A DNA stretch of 64,000 nucleotides from Ancylobacter sp. IITR112 (GTDB taxonomy: Bacteria; Pseudomonadota; Alphaproteobacteria; Rhizobiales; Xanthobacteraceae): positions 496,001-560,000 of the forward strand of contig NZ_JBGCUS010000001.1 in NCBI RefSeq assembly GCF_041415945.1, read 5' to 3'. The notes below the pieces were generated by a model, which saw only the letters and a list, made by a program, of their open reading frames with translations, made no database searches and had not been told where the DNA came from. Below, piece after piece: positions 55,357 through 62,989 of this stretch. Position 1 is the first letter of the stretch. The number at the start of each line of letters is the position of its first letter. Position numbers and translations under genes: made by a program.

Positions 55357-56754
55357 TTACTCCGCCAGCGCCGCGAGGATGCGGACCCAGCTACGAATGC
55401 CCTTGTGGAAGGAGGTGAGGTCGTATTTCTCGTTCGGCGAATGGATGCGGTCATCGTCCAGCGCGAAGCCGACCAGCAGCGTGTCCTGCCCCAACACCTT
55501 CTTGAACTGGCCGACCACGGGGATGGAGCCGCCCTCGCCATAGGTGACGGCCGGCGCGCCCCATTCCTCGCTGAGCGCGCTCGCGGCCTTGGCGAGCAGC
55601 GGGTTGTCATGGGCGACGGCCACCGCCCGGTTGCCCTCGCCACCGAGAAACTCGACCGTGCAGTCCGCCGGCAGCTTGGAGCGGATATAGGCGCGCACGC
55701 AGTCGCGCACATGGACGGGGTCCTGGTCCGCCACCAGCCGGCAGGTGATCTTGGCGGTGGCGATGGAGGGGATGACGGTCTTGCCACCCTCGCCGATATA
55801 GCCGCCCCACAGGCCGTTGACCTCGAAGGTCGGGCGGGTCGAGACCATCTCGATCAGCAGCCGATCCTTCTCGCCGATGGGATGGGAGAGGCCGATGGGG
55901 CCGAGGAAGTTCTCCGTCGTCAGGTCGAGCTTGGACCAGGATTCGCGCATATGCGCGGAGGGCTCGACCACGCCGTCATAAAAACCGGGAATGGTGATGC
56001 GCCCGTCCTCGCCATGCACGCCGCCGATGATCTTGGCGATCACATGCAGCGGGTTGGCGGCGGCGCCGCCATAATAGCCGGAATGCAGGTCGCGGTCGGC
56101 GGCGCGCACGACGAACTCGTCATGCATCAGCCCACGCAGCGAGAGGATGATGGCCGGCGTCTGCGCGTCCCACATGCCGGTGTCGCAGACGAGGGCGAGA
56201 TCGGCTTTCAGCTCATCCTTATGCGCCTCCAGGAACGGGCCGATATTGGCCGATCCGCTCTCCTCCTCGCCCTCGACGACGATCGCCACGTCGACCGGCA
56301 GGCGGCCGATGGTGCGCTGATAGGCGCGGCAGGCCTCGACGAAGGTCATCACCTGGCCCTTGTCGTCCGAAGAGCCGCGGGCGACGATCTGCTTAACGCC
56401 CTCCGCCGTCTCGACAATGCGCGGCTCGAAAGGCGGGCTGTTCCACAATTCCAGCGGATCGACCGGCTGCACGTCGTAATGGCCGTAGAAGAGCACCCGC
56501 CGCTCCGCTCCCCCGGCCGAGGTGCCGGTGACGATGGGATGGCCGGCGGTGTCGTTCAGCCTGGCGTCGAGGCCGAGCGTGGCGAGATCGTCCGCCAGCC
56601 ACTGGCCGGCGCGGCGGCAATCGGCGGCATAGGCGCGGTCGGTGGAAATGGAGGGGATGCGCAGGAAGTCGAACAGACGCGCGAGCGAGGCGTCGAGATC
56701 GGCGTCGACGGCCGCGAGCACGCGGTCGAGGTCTGTCCTGGAAAGAGCGGCCAT
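55357..56754 (-). CDS. M20 family dipeptidase
   Basis: Zinc metallopeptidase of 465 residues from the ATG at 56754 (MAALSRTDLD); an upstream TTG is possible but less likely. Metal-binding residues are seen in LFYGHYDVQP, RGSSDDKGQ, VEGEEESGS and CDTGMW, with the late RIHSPNEKY His. A central dimerisation domain (ADRDLHSGYYGG onwards) is present. Members cleave dipeptides such as carnosine or Cys-Gly. It is the first of the dipeptidase-aminotransferase-meaB gene run. Confidence 0.94.
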   Translation of the reverse strand: MAALSRTDLDRVLAAVDADLDASLARLFDFLRIPSISTDRAYAADCRRAGQWLADDLATLGLDARLNDTAGHPIVTGTSAGGAERRVLFYGHYDVQPVDPLELWNSPPFEPRIVETAEGVKQIVARGSSDDKGQVMTFVEACRAYQRTIGRLPVDVAIVVEGEEESGSANIGPFLEAHKDELKADLALVCDTGMWDAQTPAIILSLRGLMHDEFVVRAADRDLHSGYYGGAAANPLHVIAKIIGGVHGEDGRITIPGFYDGVVEPSAHMRESWSKLDLTTENFLGPIGLSHPIGEKDRLLIEMVSTRPTFEVNGLWGGYIGEGGKTVIPSIATAKITCRLVADQDPVHVRDCVRAYIRSKLPADCTVEFLGGEGNRAVAVAHDNPLLAKAASALSEEWGAPAVTYGEGGSIPVVGQFKKVLGQDTLLVGFALDDDRIHSPNEKYDLTSFHKGIRSWVRILAALAE

Positions 56755-56791
56755 GGCCGGGAGTCCTTGTCGTTTCAAGGAGGCGTTTCCG

Positions 56792-56877
56792 CCTCATCCC
56801 CGGGCTTGACCCGGGGACCCAGACACCTTGCGCCTCTGTCAAGGACTGGGTGGCCGGGTCAAGCCCGGCCATGAGGG
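56792..56877. repeat. Dispersed palindromic repeat, second full copy
   Basis: Same inverted-repeat element as at 39092-39178: left arm CCTCATCCCCGGGCTTGACC, right arm ending GGGTCAAGCCCGGCCATGAG, with a short spacer. The right arm here has a few changes (GGCCGGG for CCCCGGG). It lies between the dipeptidase start and the HerA-like gene's stop, where it may act as a transcript end for the latter. Confidence 0.85.
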
Positions 56878-56889
56878 TCTCATTGGTGT

Positions 56890-58407
56890 CTACCGCCGGC
56901 GGGCACCGCCGAGCACGTTGCGCAGAATGGCCTTGGTCACCTCATTCGTGACCTGCCGCGTCACCTGGTTGACCATGCGCTCGCCCATGCTCATGCCGCC
57001 GCGCGGGCCGCGCCGGAACAGGCCCCCAAGCGTGTCCGCCAGCCAGCCGCCGCTTTGCGCCTCGGCTTCCGATGGCGCGGGCGCGCCCCCGGGCGCGGTC
57101 GCCTGCTCGGCGCGCTTCGCCAGTATTTCATAGGCGGATTCGCGGTCGAGCGTCTCGTCATAGGCGTGGCGCACCGGGCTCCGGGCGAGGGCGACCTGAC
57201 GCAGTTCCGGGGTGATGGGGCCGACGCGGGCGGCGGGCGGGGCGATAAGCGTGCGCGCGACCATGGATGGGGTGCCGTTGCCCTCCAGCATCGAGACCAG
57301 CGCCTCGCCCTTGCCGAGCTGGGTGATGACCTCGGCGGTGTTCAGCTTCGGGTTGGGGCGGAAGGTGTCGGCCGCCGCCTTCACCGCCTTCTGGTCGCGC
57401 GGGGTGAAGGCGCGCAGCGCGTGCTGCACGCGGTTGCCAAGCTGGGCGAGCACGCTGTCGGGTATGTCGAGCGGGTTCTGGGTGACGAAATACACGCCCA
57501 CCCCCTTGGAGCGGATAAGCCGCACCACCTGTTCCACCTTCTGCAGCAGTGCCTTCGGCGCCCCGTCGAACAGAAGATGTGCCTCGTCGAAGAAGAACAC
57601 CACGCGCGGCTTGTCGGGGTCGCCGATCTCGGGAAGCTCCTCGAACAGCTCGGAGAGCAGCCACAGCAGGAAGGAAGCGTAAAGCCGGGGCGATCCCATC
57701 AGCTTGTCGGCGGCGAGTAGCGAGATGGTGCCGTATCCCGAGCGCGGCTCCACCCGCATCAGGTCGGTGATCTTCAGCGCCGGCTCGCCGAAGAATTTGT
57801 CGGCGCCCTGATTTTCCAGCACCAGCAGCGCGCGCTGGATGGCGCCGACGGTCGCGGGCGAGACATTGCCATAGGTGGTGGTGAGCTTGGCCGCGTTCTC
57901 CGCCACGAAGGCCAGCATCGCCCGCAGATCCTTGAGGTCAAGCAGCAGCAGGCCCTGCTCGTCGGCGATGCGGAACACGACGTTCAGCACGCCTTCCTGC
58001 ACGTCGTTGAGGTCCAGGAGCCGCGCCAGCAGCAGCGGCCCCATTTCCGAGACGGTGGCGCGGACCGGGTGGCCCTGCTCGCCGAACAGGTCCCAGAAGA
58101 TCACCGGAAATTCGTCCGGCACATAGTCGATGCCGATCTCGGCGCAACGCTTGACGATCCAGTCCTGGCCCTCGCCGGGCATGCCGATGCCGGAGAGGTC
58201 GCCCTTGATGTCGGCGGCGAAGACCGGGACGCCGGCACGGGAAAAGCCCTCCGCCAGCGTCTGCAGCGTCACCGTCTTGCCGGTGCCGGTGGCGCCGGTG
58301 GCGAGGCCGTGGCGGTTGGCGAGCTTCAGCGCGAGATATTCGGCCTTGCCGCCATCGTCGCCCGTGCTTTGGCCGACGAAGATCTTGCCGTCAGTGTCAC
58401 CGGACAT
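56890..58407 (-). CDS. DUF853/HerA-like P-loop ATPase
   Basis: 505-residue ATPase of the bacterial HerA-like DUF853 family. Walker A is GATGTGKTVTLQ, Walker B is RVVFFFDEAHLLF, and a late RDQKAVKAAADTF with LAQLGNRVQHALRAFTPRD is typical. The C-terminus is basic (FRRGPRGG, GGARRR). The ATG at 58407 (MSGDTDGKIFVGQS) is preferred. Function is not established; HerA relatives translocate DNA. No NurA-type nuclease lies next to it. Confidence 0.9.
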   Translation of the reverse strand: MSGDTDGKIFVGQSTGDDGGKAEYLALKLANRHGLATGATGTGKTVTLQTLAEGFSRAGVPVFAADIKGDLSGIGMPGEGQDWIVKRCAEIGIDYVPDEFPVIFWDLFGEQGHPVRATVSEMGPLLLARLLDLNDVQEGVLNVVFRIADEQGLLLLDLKDLRAMLAFVAENAAKLTTTYGNVSPATVGAIQRALLVLENQGADKFFGEPALKITDLMRVEPRSGYGTISLLAADKLMGSPRLYASFLLWLLSELFEELPEIGDPDKPRVVFFFDEAHLLFDGAPKALLQKVEQVVRLIRSKGVGVYFVTQNPLDIPDSVLAQLGNRVQHALRAFTPRDQKAVKAAADTFRPNPKLNTAEVITQLGKGEALVSMLEGNGTPSMVARTLIAPPAARVGPITPELRQVALARSPVRHAYDETLDRESAYEILAKRAEQATAPGGAPAPSEAEAQSGGWLADTLGGLFRRGPRGGMSMGERMVNQVTRQVTNEVTKAILRNVLGGARRR

Positions 58408-58601
58408 GGCCGTCTCCTGCGCACGCTCGCCTTGCTCCTTTAGAGCGCAGGCAGGGGCCGTTCGGCAAGCGTGGCGAAGGCCGGGGAGGGTAAGGGTGTC
58501 GCTGGGCAGCATCGGCGGTTGCCTTCGCCGCTTGCCTTAGCCGCTTGCCTTCGCCGCCCTGTCGCGCGATGTGAACGTGAAACGCCAAACTGTGGACGCT
58601 C

Positions 58602-59444
58602 ATGGCCGCTCTTGCTCCGCCCACCCAACGCTGTCTCGATGCGCGCGGCCGCCGGCTCGATTATGCCGGCCGCACGCTGGTGATGGGAATTCTCAACGTG
58701 ACGCCCGATTCCTTCTCCGATGGCGGGCGCAGTGCCGCGCTCGACGACGCCGTGGCCAATGCCCGCCGGCTGGTGGCGGAGGGGGCGGATATTCTCGACA
58801 TTGGCGGCGAGTCGACGCGGCCCGGCCACACGCCGGTGCCGGCGGAGGAAGAGCTGCGCCGGGTGCTGCCGGCGGTGGAGGCCCTGGCGGGCCTGAACGT
58901 GCCGCTGTCCATCGACACGCAGAAGGCGACGGTCGCAGAGGCGGCGCTGAAGGCCGGGGCCTGTATTCTCAACGACATATGGGGGCTGATGGGCGATCCC
59001 GACATGGCCCGCGTCGCCGCCGCCTATGATGCCGGCGTGGTGGCGATGCACAACCGCGCGAACGTGGATCCCGCAGTCGACATCGTCGCCGACATTCTCG
59101 GCTTTTTCGAGCAGTCGCTGGAGCGGGCGGCGCGCGCCGGCATCCGGCCCGAGCGGATGGCGCTCGATCCCGGCATCGGCTTCGGCAAGACGTTCGAGCA
59201 GAATCTCAAGGCGCTGGCTTCGCTGGAGACCTTCGCGCGGCTCGGCTTTCCCCTCCTGCTCGGCACCTCGCGCAAATCGCTGATCGGCAAGGTGATCGAG
59301 GCGACGCCGGCCGAGCGCCTGCCGGGCACCATCGCCTCCAATGTGCTGGGCATCCGCGCCGGCTGCGCCCTCATCCGCGTGCATGATGTCGCCGCCCATG
59401 TGCAGGCGGCGCGGGTGACGGAGGCGATACTCCATGCCTCCTAA
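58602..59444 (+). CDS. folP: Dihydropteroate synthase
   Basis: Folate enzyme joining p-aminobenzoate to hydroxymethyl-dihydropterin pyrophosphate, the sulfonamide target. 280 residues with GILNVTPDSFSDGG, DIGGESTRPG, SIDTQKATVAEAAL, DPGIGFGKTFEQN and LLGTSRKSLIG all conserved. It overlaps folK by 11 bases. folB, often found between them in relatives, is missing here. Confidence 0.97.
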   Translation: MAALAPPTQRCLDARGRRLDYAGRTLVMGILNVTPDSFSDGGRSAALDDAVANARRLVAEGADILDIGGESTRPGHTPVPAEEELRRVLPAVEALAGLNVPLSIDTQKATVAEAALKAGACILNDIWGLMGDPDMARVAAAYDAGVVAMHNRANVDPAVDIVADILGFFEQSLERAARAGIRPERMALDPGIGFGKTFEQNLKALASLETFARLGFPLLLGTSRKSLIGKVIEATPAERLPGTIASNVLGIRAGCALIRVHDVAAHVQAARVTEAILHAS

Positions 59445-59997
59445 GCCGACACCCGACTTTTTCGTCCGCCGGCCGCGCAAGGTGGAGAAGGCGGTCGCCT
59501 ATCTCTGTCTCGGCTCCAATCTCGGCGACCGCGCCGGCACCATGGCGAAGGCGGTGGGGCTGATCGCCCGCGCGGGGTTGAAGATCATCGCCCGCTCCTC
59601 GCTCTACGAGACCCCGCCCTGGGGGCCGGTGCCGCAGGGGCCCTATCTCAACATGGTGGTGGCGGTGGAAACCGAGCTTGCCGCACGGGAACTGCTCAAC
59701 CTGCTGCTCGGCGTTGAGCACGCCTTCGGGCGTGACCGCACGCGCGAGGTGCGCTTTGGGCCGCGCAAAATCGACATCGACATATTGCTCTATGGCGAGG
59801 AGGTGATCGCCGAGCCGGATCTCGAAATTCCGCATCCGCGCATGATGGAGCGGGCCTTCGCGCTGATCCCGCTGAGCGAGCTGGCGCCCGACCTGAAGGT
59901 CGGCGGTGTCGCGGTGTCGGCGGCGCTGGCCGGGCTGGACCGCAGCGGCATCGTCAGGGTCGAGCCGCAGCCGGCGAGCGAGTGCGAGGCGCCCTGA
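59434..59997 (+). CDS. folK: 2-amino-4-hydroxy-6-hydroxymethyldihydropteridine pyrophosphokinase
   Basis: HPPK of 187 residues, making the pterin pyrophosphate used by folP. AYLCLGSNLGDR, SSLYETPPWGP and FGPRKIDIDILLYG are all conserved. A short basic N-terminal extension (MPPKPTPDFFVRRPRK) precedes the core. It is translationally coupled to folP. A GGGCGGCGGA hairpin follows the stop. Confidence 0.96.
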   Translation: MPPKPTPDFFVRRPRKVEKAVAYLCLGSNLGDRAGTMAKAVGLIARAGLKIIARSSLYETPPWGPVPQGPYLNMVVAVETELAARELLNLLLGVEHAFGRDRTREVRFGPRKIDIDILLYGEEVIAEPDLEIPHPRMMERAFALIPLSELAPDLKVGGVAVSAALAGLDRSGIVRVEPQPASECEAP

Positions 59998-60016
59998 GCG
60001 ACGCGAAAGACGCGAA

Positions 60017-60040
60017 GGGCGGCGGATCGCTCCGCCGCCC
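60017..60040. terminator. Hairpin after folK
   Basis: A perfect 10-bp stem, GGGCGGCGGA with TCCGCCGCCC, on a TCGC loop between convergent genes. No T-run. Confidence 0.5.
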
Positions 60041-60073
60041 GCTCGTCCGTCGCGCCTTGGAAGGGAAGGCCGC

Positions 60074-60448
60074 TCAGCGGCACACCTCGACATCGCGGTA
60101 ATAGGGCTGGCCCCAGCTATTGTAGAGCGTGCGGGTCTCCATCCAGCAGCTCGGGCGGTAATAGTTGTTCGCGGCGCCGGCGGCGATCGCACCGACGGCC
60201 AGGCCGCCAATGATGCCGGCGGCGATGGCGGCGCCGTTATTGTTGCGGCGGGGTGCGTAATAATAGCCGGGGGCGCGCCAGCCCGGACCGCGCCAGCCGG
60301 GACCGGGACGGCCCCAGCCATAGCCGGGGCCCGGCCCGCCCCAGCCGGGGCCGCGCCAGCCATCGGCGGCGGCGGGAACAGCGGCGAGGAGAGTGGTGCC
60401 GGCGAGGGCGAGGGCGACAAGCTTGCTGGTCTTGGTGATGCCGGTCAT
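60074..60448 (-). CDS. Exported Gly/Pro/Trp-rich protein
   Basis: 124-residue exported protein. A signal peptide ends near PAAADGWRG. It is followed by a 40-residue repetitive stretch of Gly, Pro, Trp, Arg and Tyr (about 32-72), and a glycine-zipper-like helix (GAAIAAGIIGGLAVGAIAAGA, about 76-96). The closing region has two Cys (PSCWMETRTLY and VEVCR). Similar small Gly-rich exported proteins are frequent in alphaproteobacteria with no known role. Start at ATG 60448. Confidence 0.72.
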   Translation of the reverse strand: MTGITKTSKLVALALAGTTLLAAVPAAADGWRGPGWGGPGPGYGWGRPGPGWRGPGWRAPGYYYAPRRNNNGAAIAAGIIGGLAVGAIAAGAANNYYRPSCWMETRTLYNSWGQPYYRDVEVCR

Positions 60449-60614
60449 GGCGTAGTCCTCGGATGGCCGGGCCGCATCGGCCCTTGATGCACACACCCTA
60501 GCCAGCGTCGGCCGAACCCAATCTGAACCCGCTGTTGCGAAAGGTTCATCAAACTGAACGCATTCCACTTCAGGCGTTCATCTGCCATTCATTCGGGAAA
60601 CGCAGGAGCCCACT

Positions 60615-61604
60615 TTGCCCGACTATGACAAGGAAGGCCTCGTTTCCGCCTGGACGTTCGACGGCAATGGCGGAGCGCGACGGATCGACTGGGACGAAAT
60701 CGCCGCAGGCGCGCCCTCGGGCGAGCGCTTCCAGTGGATCAATCTGCAACTCCTCGAAAATCGTCACGGCCGCAACACCTGGCTCGACCTGCATAGCGGC
60801 GTCGATCCCTCCATCGTCGAATCCCTGGTGGCGGCGGAGACGCGCCCGCGCTGCGCCCTGTTCGACAATGGTGCCTTCCTCAATCTGCGCGGCATCAACC
60901 TGATGCCCTATTCGCTGCCGGACGAGATGCACTCCATCCGCTTCTGGGTGGAGCCGCACCGCATCATCTCGGTGCGGCGAAAGGTGCTGTCGGCGGTGGG
61001 CGATTTCGAGGACGCGATCCTGCGTGGGCGGGCGCCGCGCACGCCGGGGGAATTCGTCGCCGATCTGTCCATGCGTCTCGTCGACCGCATGGACACGGTG
61101 ATCACCGCGCTGGCCGAGCAGGCGGACGAGCTGGAAGAGCAGGTGCTGAGCGCCACCCTGTCCAATCTCAGCCCCAAGGTCTCGGAGGTGCGGCGCGTCG
61201 CCATCATCCTGCGTCGCTACATCGCCCCGCAGCGGGAGGCGCTGAACCATTTCTCGCTGGAAGACGCCGAATGGCTCTCGCCGCGCGACCGCAACCGTCT
61301 GCGCGAGGCGGCGGACCGGGTGACGCGCTTCGCCGAGGAACTGGATTCGGTGCGCGACCGTGCCGCCGTCATCTATGACCAGATGGTGGAACGGCGCGCC
61401 GAGCAGATGAACCGCTCCATGCTGGTGCTGGCGGCGGTGACGGTGATCTTCGCGCCGCTGACGCTGATCACCGGCCTGATGGGCATGAATGTGGAAGGCA
61501 TTCCCGGCGCACAGGACCCCAACGGCTTCTGGGCCGTGACCCTGCTCGCCGCCGCGCTCGGCGTCGGGCTGGTGGCGTGGCTGCGGATGATCCGCTGGCT
61601 GTAG
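60615..61604 (+). CDS. zntB: Zinc transporter ZntB-like (CorA family)
   Basis: CorA-superfamily ion transporter of 329 residues: a large cytoplasmic N-terminal domain and two C-terminal helices with the conserved GMN loop in GLMGMNVEGIPG. The N-terminal domain (WINLQ, FWVEPHRIISVRR) matches ZntB rather than Mg-type CorA. Start is TTG at 60615 with CGCAGGAG upstream. Probable function is Zn uptake or efflux, depending on proton coupling. Confidence 0.88.
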   Translation: MPDYDKEGLVSAWTFDGNGGARRIDWDEIAAGAPSGERFQWINLQLLENRHGRNTWLDLHSGVDPSIVESLVAAETRPRCALFDNGAFLNLRGINLMPYSLPDEMHSIRFWVEPHRIISVRRKVLSAVGDFEDAILRGRAPRTPGEFVADLSMRLVDRMDTVITALAEQADELEEQVLSATLSNLSPKVSEVRRVAIILRRYIAPQREALNHFSLEDAEWLSPRDRNRLREAADRVTRFAEELDSVRDRAAVIYDQMVERRAEQMNRSMLVLAAVTVIFAPLTLITGLMGMNVEGIPGAQDPNGFWAVTLLAAALGVGLVAWLRMIRWL

Positions 61605-61682
61605 ACCCTTCCCGTTGCAGGGCAGGCGCATACATTGACGAATGGCGGGCCGCGACCAGTGCCGGCCCCGGAGGGATGTGCC

Positions 61683-62057
61683 ATGCGCAGGAAAGCGATT
61701 GCGGCAGCGGCGGGCCTCGCCGCGCTGATGCTGGGGGCGGCGGGCGGTGTGGCCGACGCCTATGAGTTCACCGGGACCTTCCCGGGCGGCGACTGCCGCA
61801 AGATGGCGGCGGCGACCCCGCCGGCGCAACTCTGGTACGGCCATTTCACCGGCCGGCGGCAGGCGCCGTGGAACTATGATTTCATCGAGGGCCGCACGGT
61901 CGAGGGCTGCTTCCGCAGCAAGGCGGAATGCGAGAACTGGCTCTATCAGTGGCGCTCGGCCTGGCAGTTCAATTTCTGGAACGACTATTGCGTCAAGGGC
62001 TGGCCGCCCAGGACCCGTCCGTCCGGGCCGCGCACGGAAGTCCCCTTCGGCCAATAG
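61683..62057 (+). CDS. Small exported Cys-containing hypothetical protein
   Basis: 124-residue exported protein from the ATG at 61683. The signal peptide ends near GVADAYEF. The mature part is Trp- and Phe-rich with four Cys (GGDCRKM, EGCFRSKAECENW and NDYCVKG) that could form two disulphides. No family is recognised. A shared terminator separates it from the convergent sodB gene. Confidence 0.7.
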   Translation: MRRKAIAAAAGLAALMLGAAGGVADAYEFTGTFPGGDCRKMAAATPPAQLWYGHFTGRRQAPWNYDFIEGRTVEGCFRSKAECENWLYQWRSAWQFNFWNDYCVKGWPPRTRPSGPRTEVPFGQ

Positions 62058-62066
62058 CCGCCCATG

Positions 62067-62098
62067 AAAAAAGGCGCCGTCGGCTGGCGACGGCGCCC
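62067..62098 (-). terminator. Terminator of sodB (bidirectional)
   Basis: GGCGCCGTCG pairs with CGACGGCGCC (62073-62082 with 62088-62097). On the minus strand the stem is followed by six T, a clear intrinsic terminator for sodB. A short CGATTTT follows on the other side, so it may also serve the gene to the left. Confidence 0.85.
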
Positions 62099-62120
62099 GA
62101 TTTTCGCGCGCGAGGGCCGG

Positions 62121-62717
62121 TCAGACGGCCTTGGAATAGAGCTCGGCGACGTAGTCCCAGTTCACCAGGTTCTCGACGAACGCCTTGAGATAGTCCGGGC
62201 GGCGGTTGCGGTAGTCGATGTAGTAGGAGTGCTCCCACACGTCGCAGCCGAGGATCGGGGTGGCGCCGTGCACCAGCGGGCTCTCGCCATTGGCGGTCTT
62301 CATGACGACGATCTTGCCGTCCTTGACCGCGAGCCAGTTCCAGCCCGAGCCGAACTGGGTGACGCCGGCCTGGATGAAGTCTTCCTTCATCTTCTCGACC
62401 GAGCCGAGATCCTCGACGATCTTCTTCTCAAGCTCGCCGGGAAGGGCGCCACCGCCATTCGGCTTCATCCAGTTCCAGAAATGCAGGTGGTTGAAGTGCT
62501 GGCCGGCATTGTTGAACAGGCCGGCATTCTTGCCGAAGGAACCCTTGACGATCTCTTCCAGCGACTGGCCTTCCCACTCGGTGCCCTTCAGCAGGTTGTT
62601 GCCGTTGTTCACATAGGCGAGGTGGTGCTTGTCGTGGTGATATTCGAGCGTCTCGCGCGACATGTAGGGGGCGAGAGCATCGTAGGAGTAGGGAAGCTCG
62701 GGAAGCGTGAAGGACAT
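62121..62717 (-). CDS. sodB: Superoxide dismutase, Fe/Mn family
   Basis: Cytoplasmic superoxide dismutase of 198 residues, start ATG at 62717. Metal ligands are H27, H77, D159 and H163 (in EYHHDKHH, HFNHLHFW, DVWEHSYY). The active-site Gln is at 73 (NNAGQHFNH), the position used by Fe-type and cambialistic enzymes rather than the late position of Mn-SOD. Rhizobial SODs with this pattern accept either metal, so the metal is not certain. Ends in an intrinsic terminator. Confidence 0.95.
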   Translation of the reverse strand: MSFTLPELPYSYDALAPYMSRETLEYHHDKHHLAYVNNGNNLLKGTEWEGQSLEEIVKGSFGKNAGLFNNAGQHFNHLHFWNWMKPNGGGALPGELEKKIVEDLGSVEKMKEDFIQAGVTQFGSGWNWLAVKDGKIVVMKTANGESPLVHGATPILGCDVWEHSYYIDYRNRRPDYLKAFVENLVNWDYVAELYSKAV

Positions 62718-62989
62718 GGAATCTGTCTCCGCAGAAATGAAATCCGGCCGCGCCGCCTCGGCGCCCCTTGCGGGTGCGCAGGCACCGTGAAAGATCGGCA
62801 CCGACTAGATAGGGCGCGGCGCGGCAGGCGACAACCAAAAGCGTCGCGCGCGGCCGAATTCTTCGCCACCCCACCGGCGCCGCGCCCGAGCGGCGAACAA
62901 TTGCGCTGCCGGCTTTCGCTAAAGCTGTACTGCACGTAAGGTCTCGTACAAGAAGGGCCGACGGCGAATCGGTCCGGCGGAGTTTCTTC

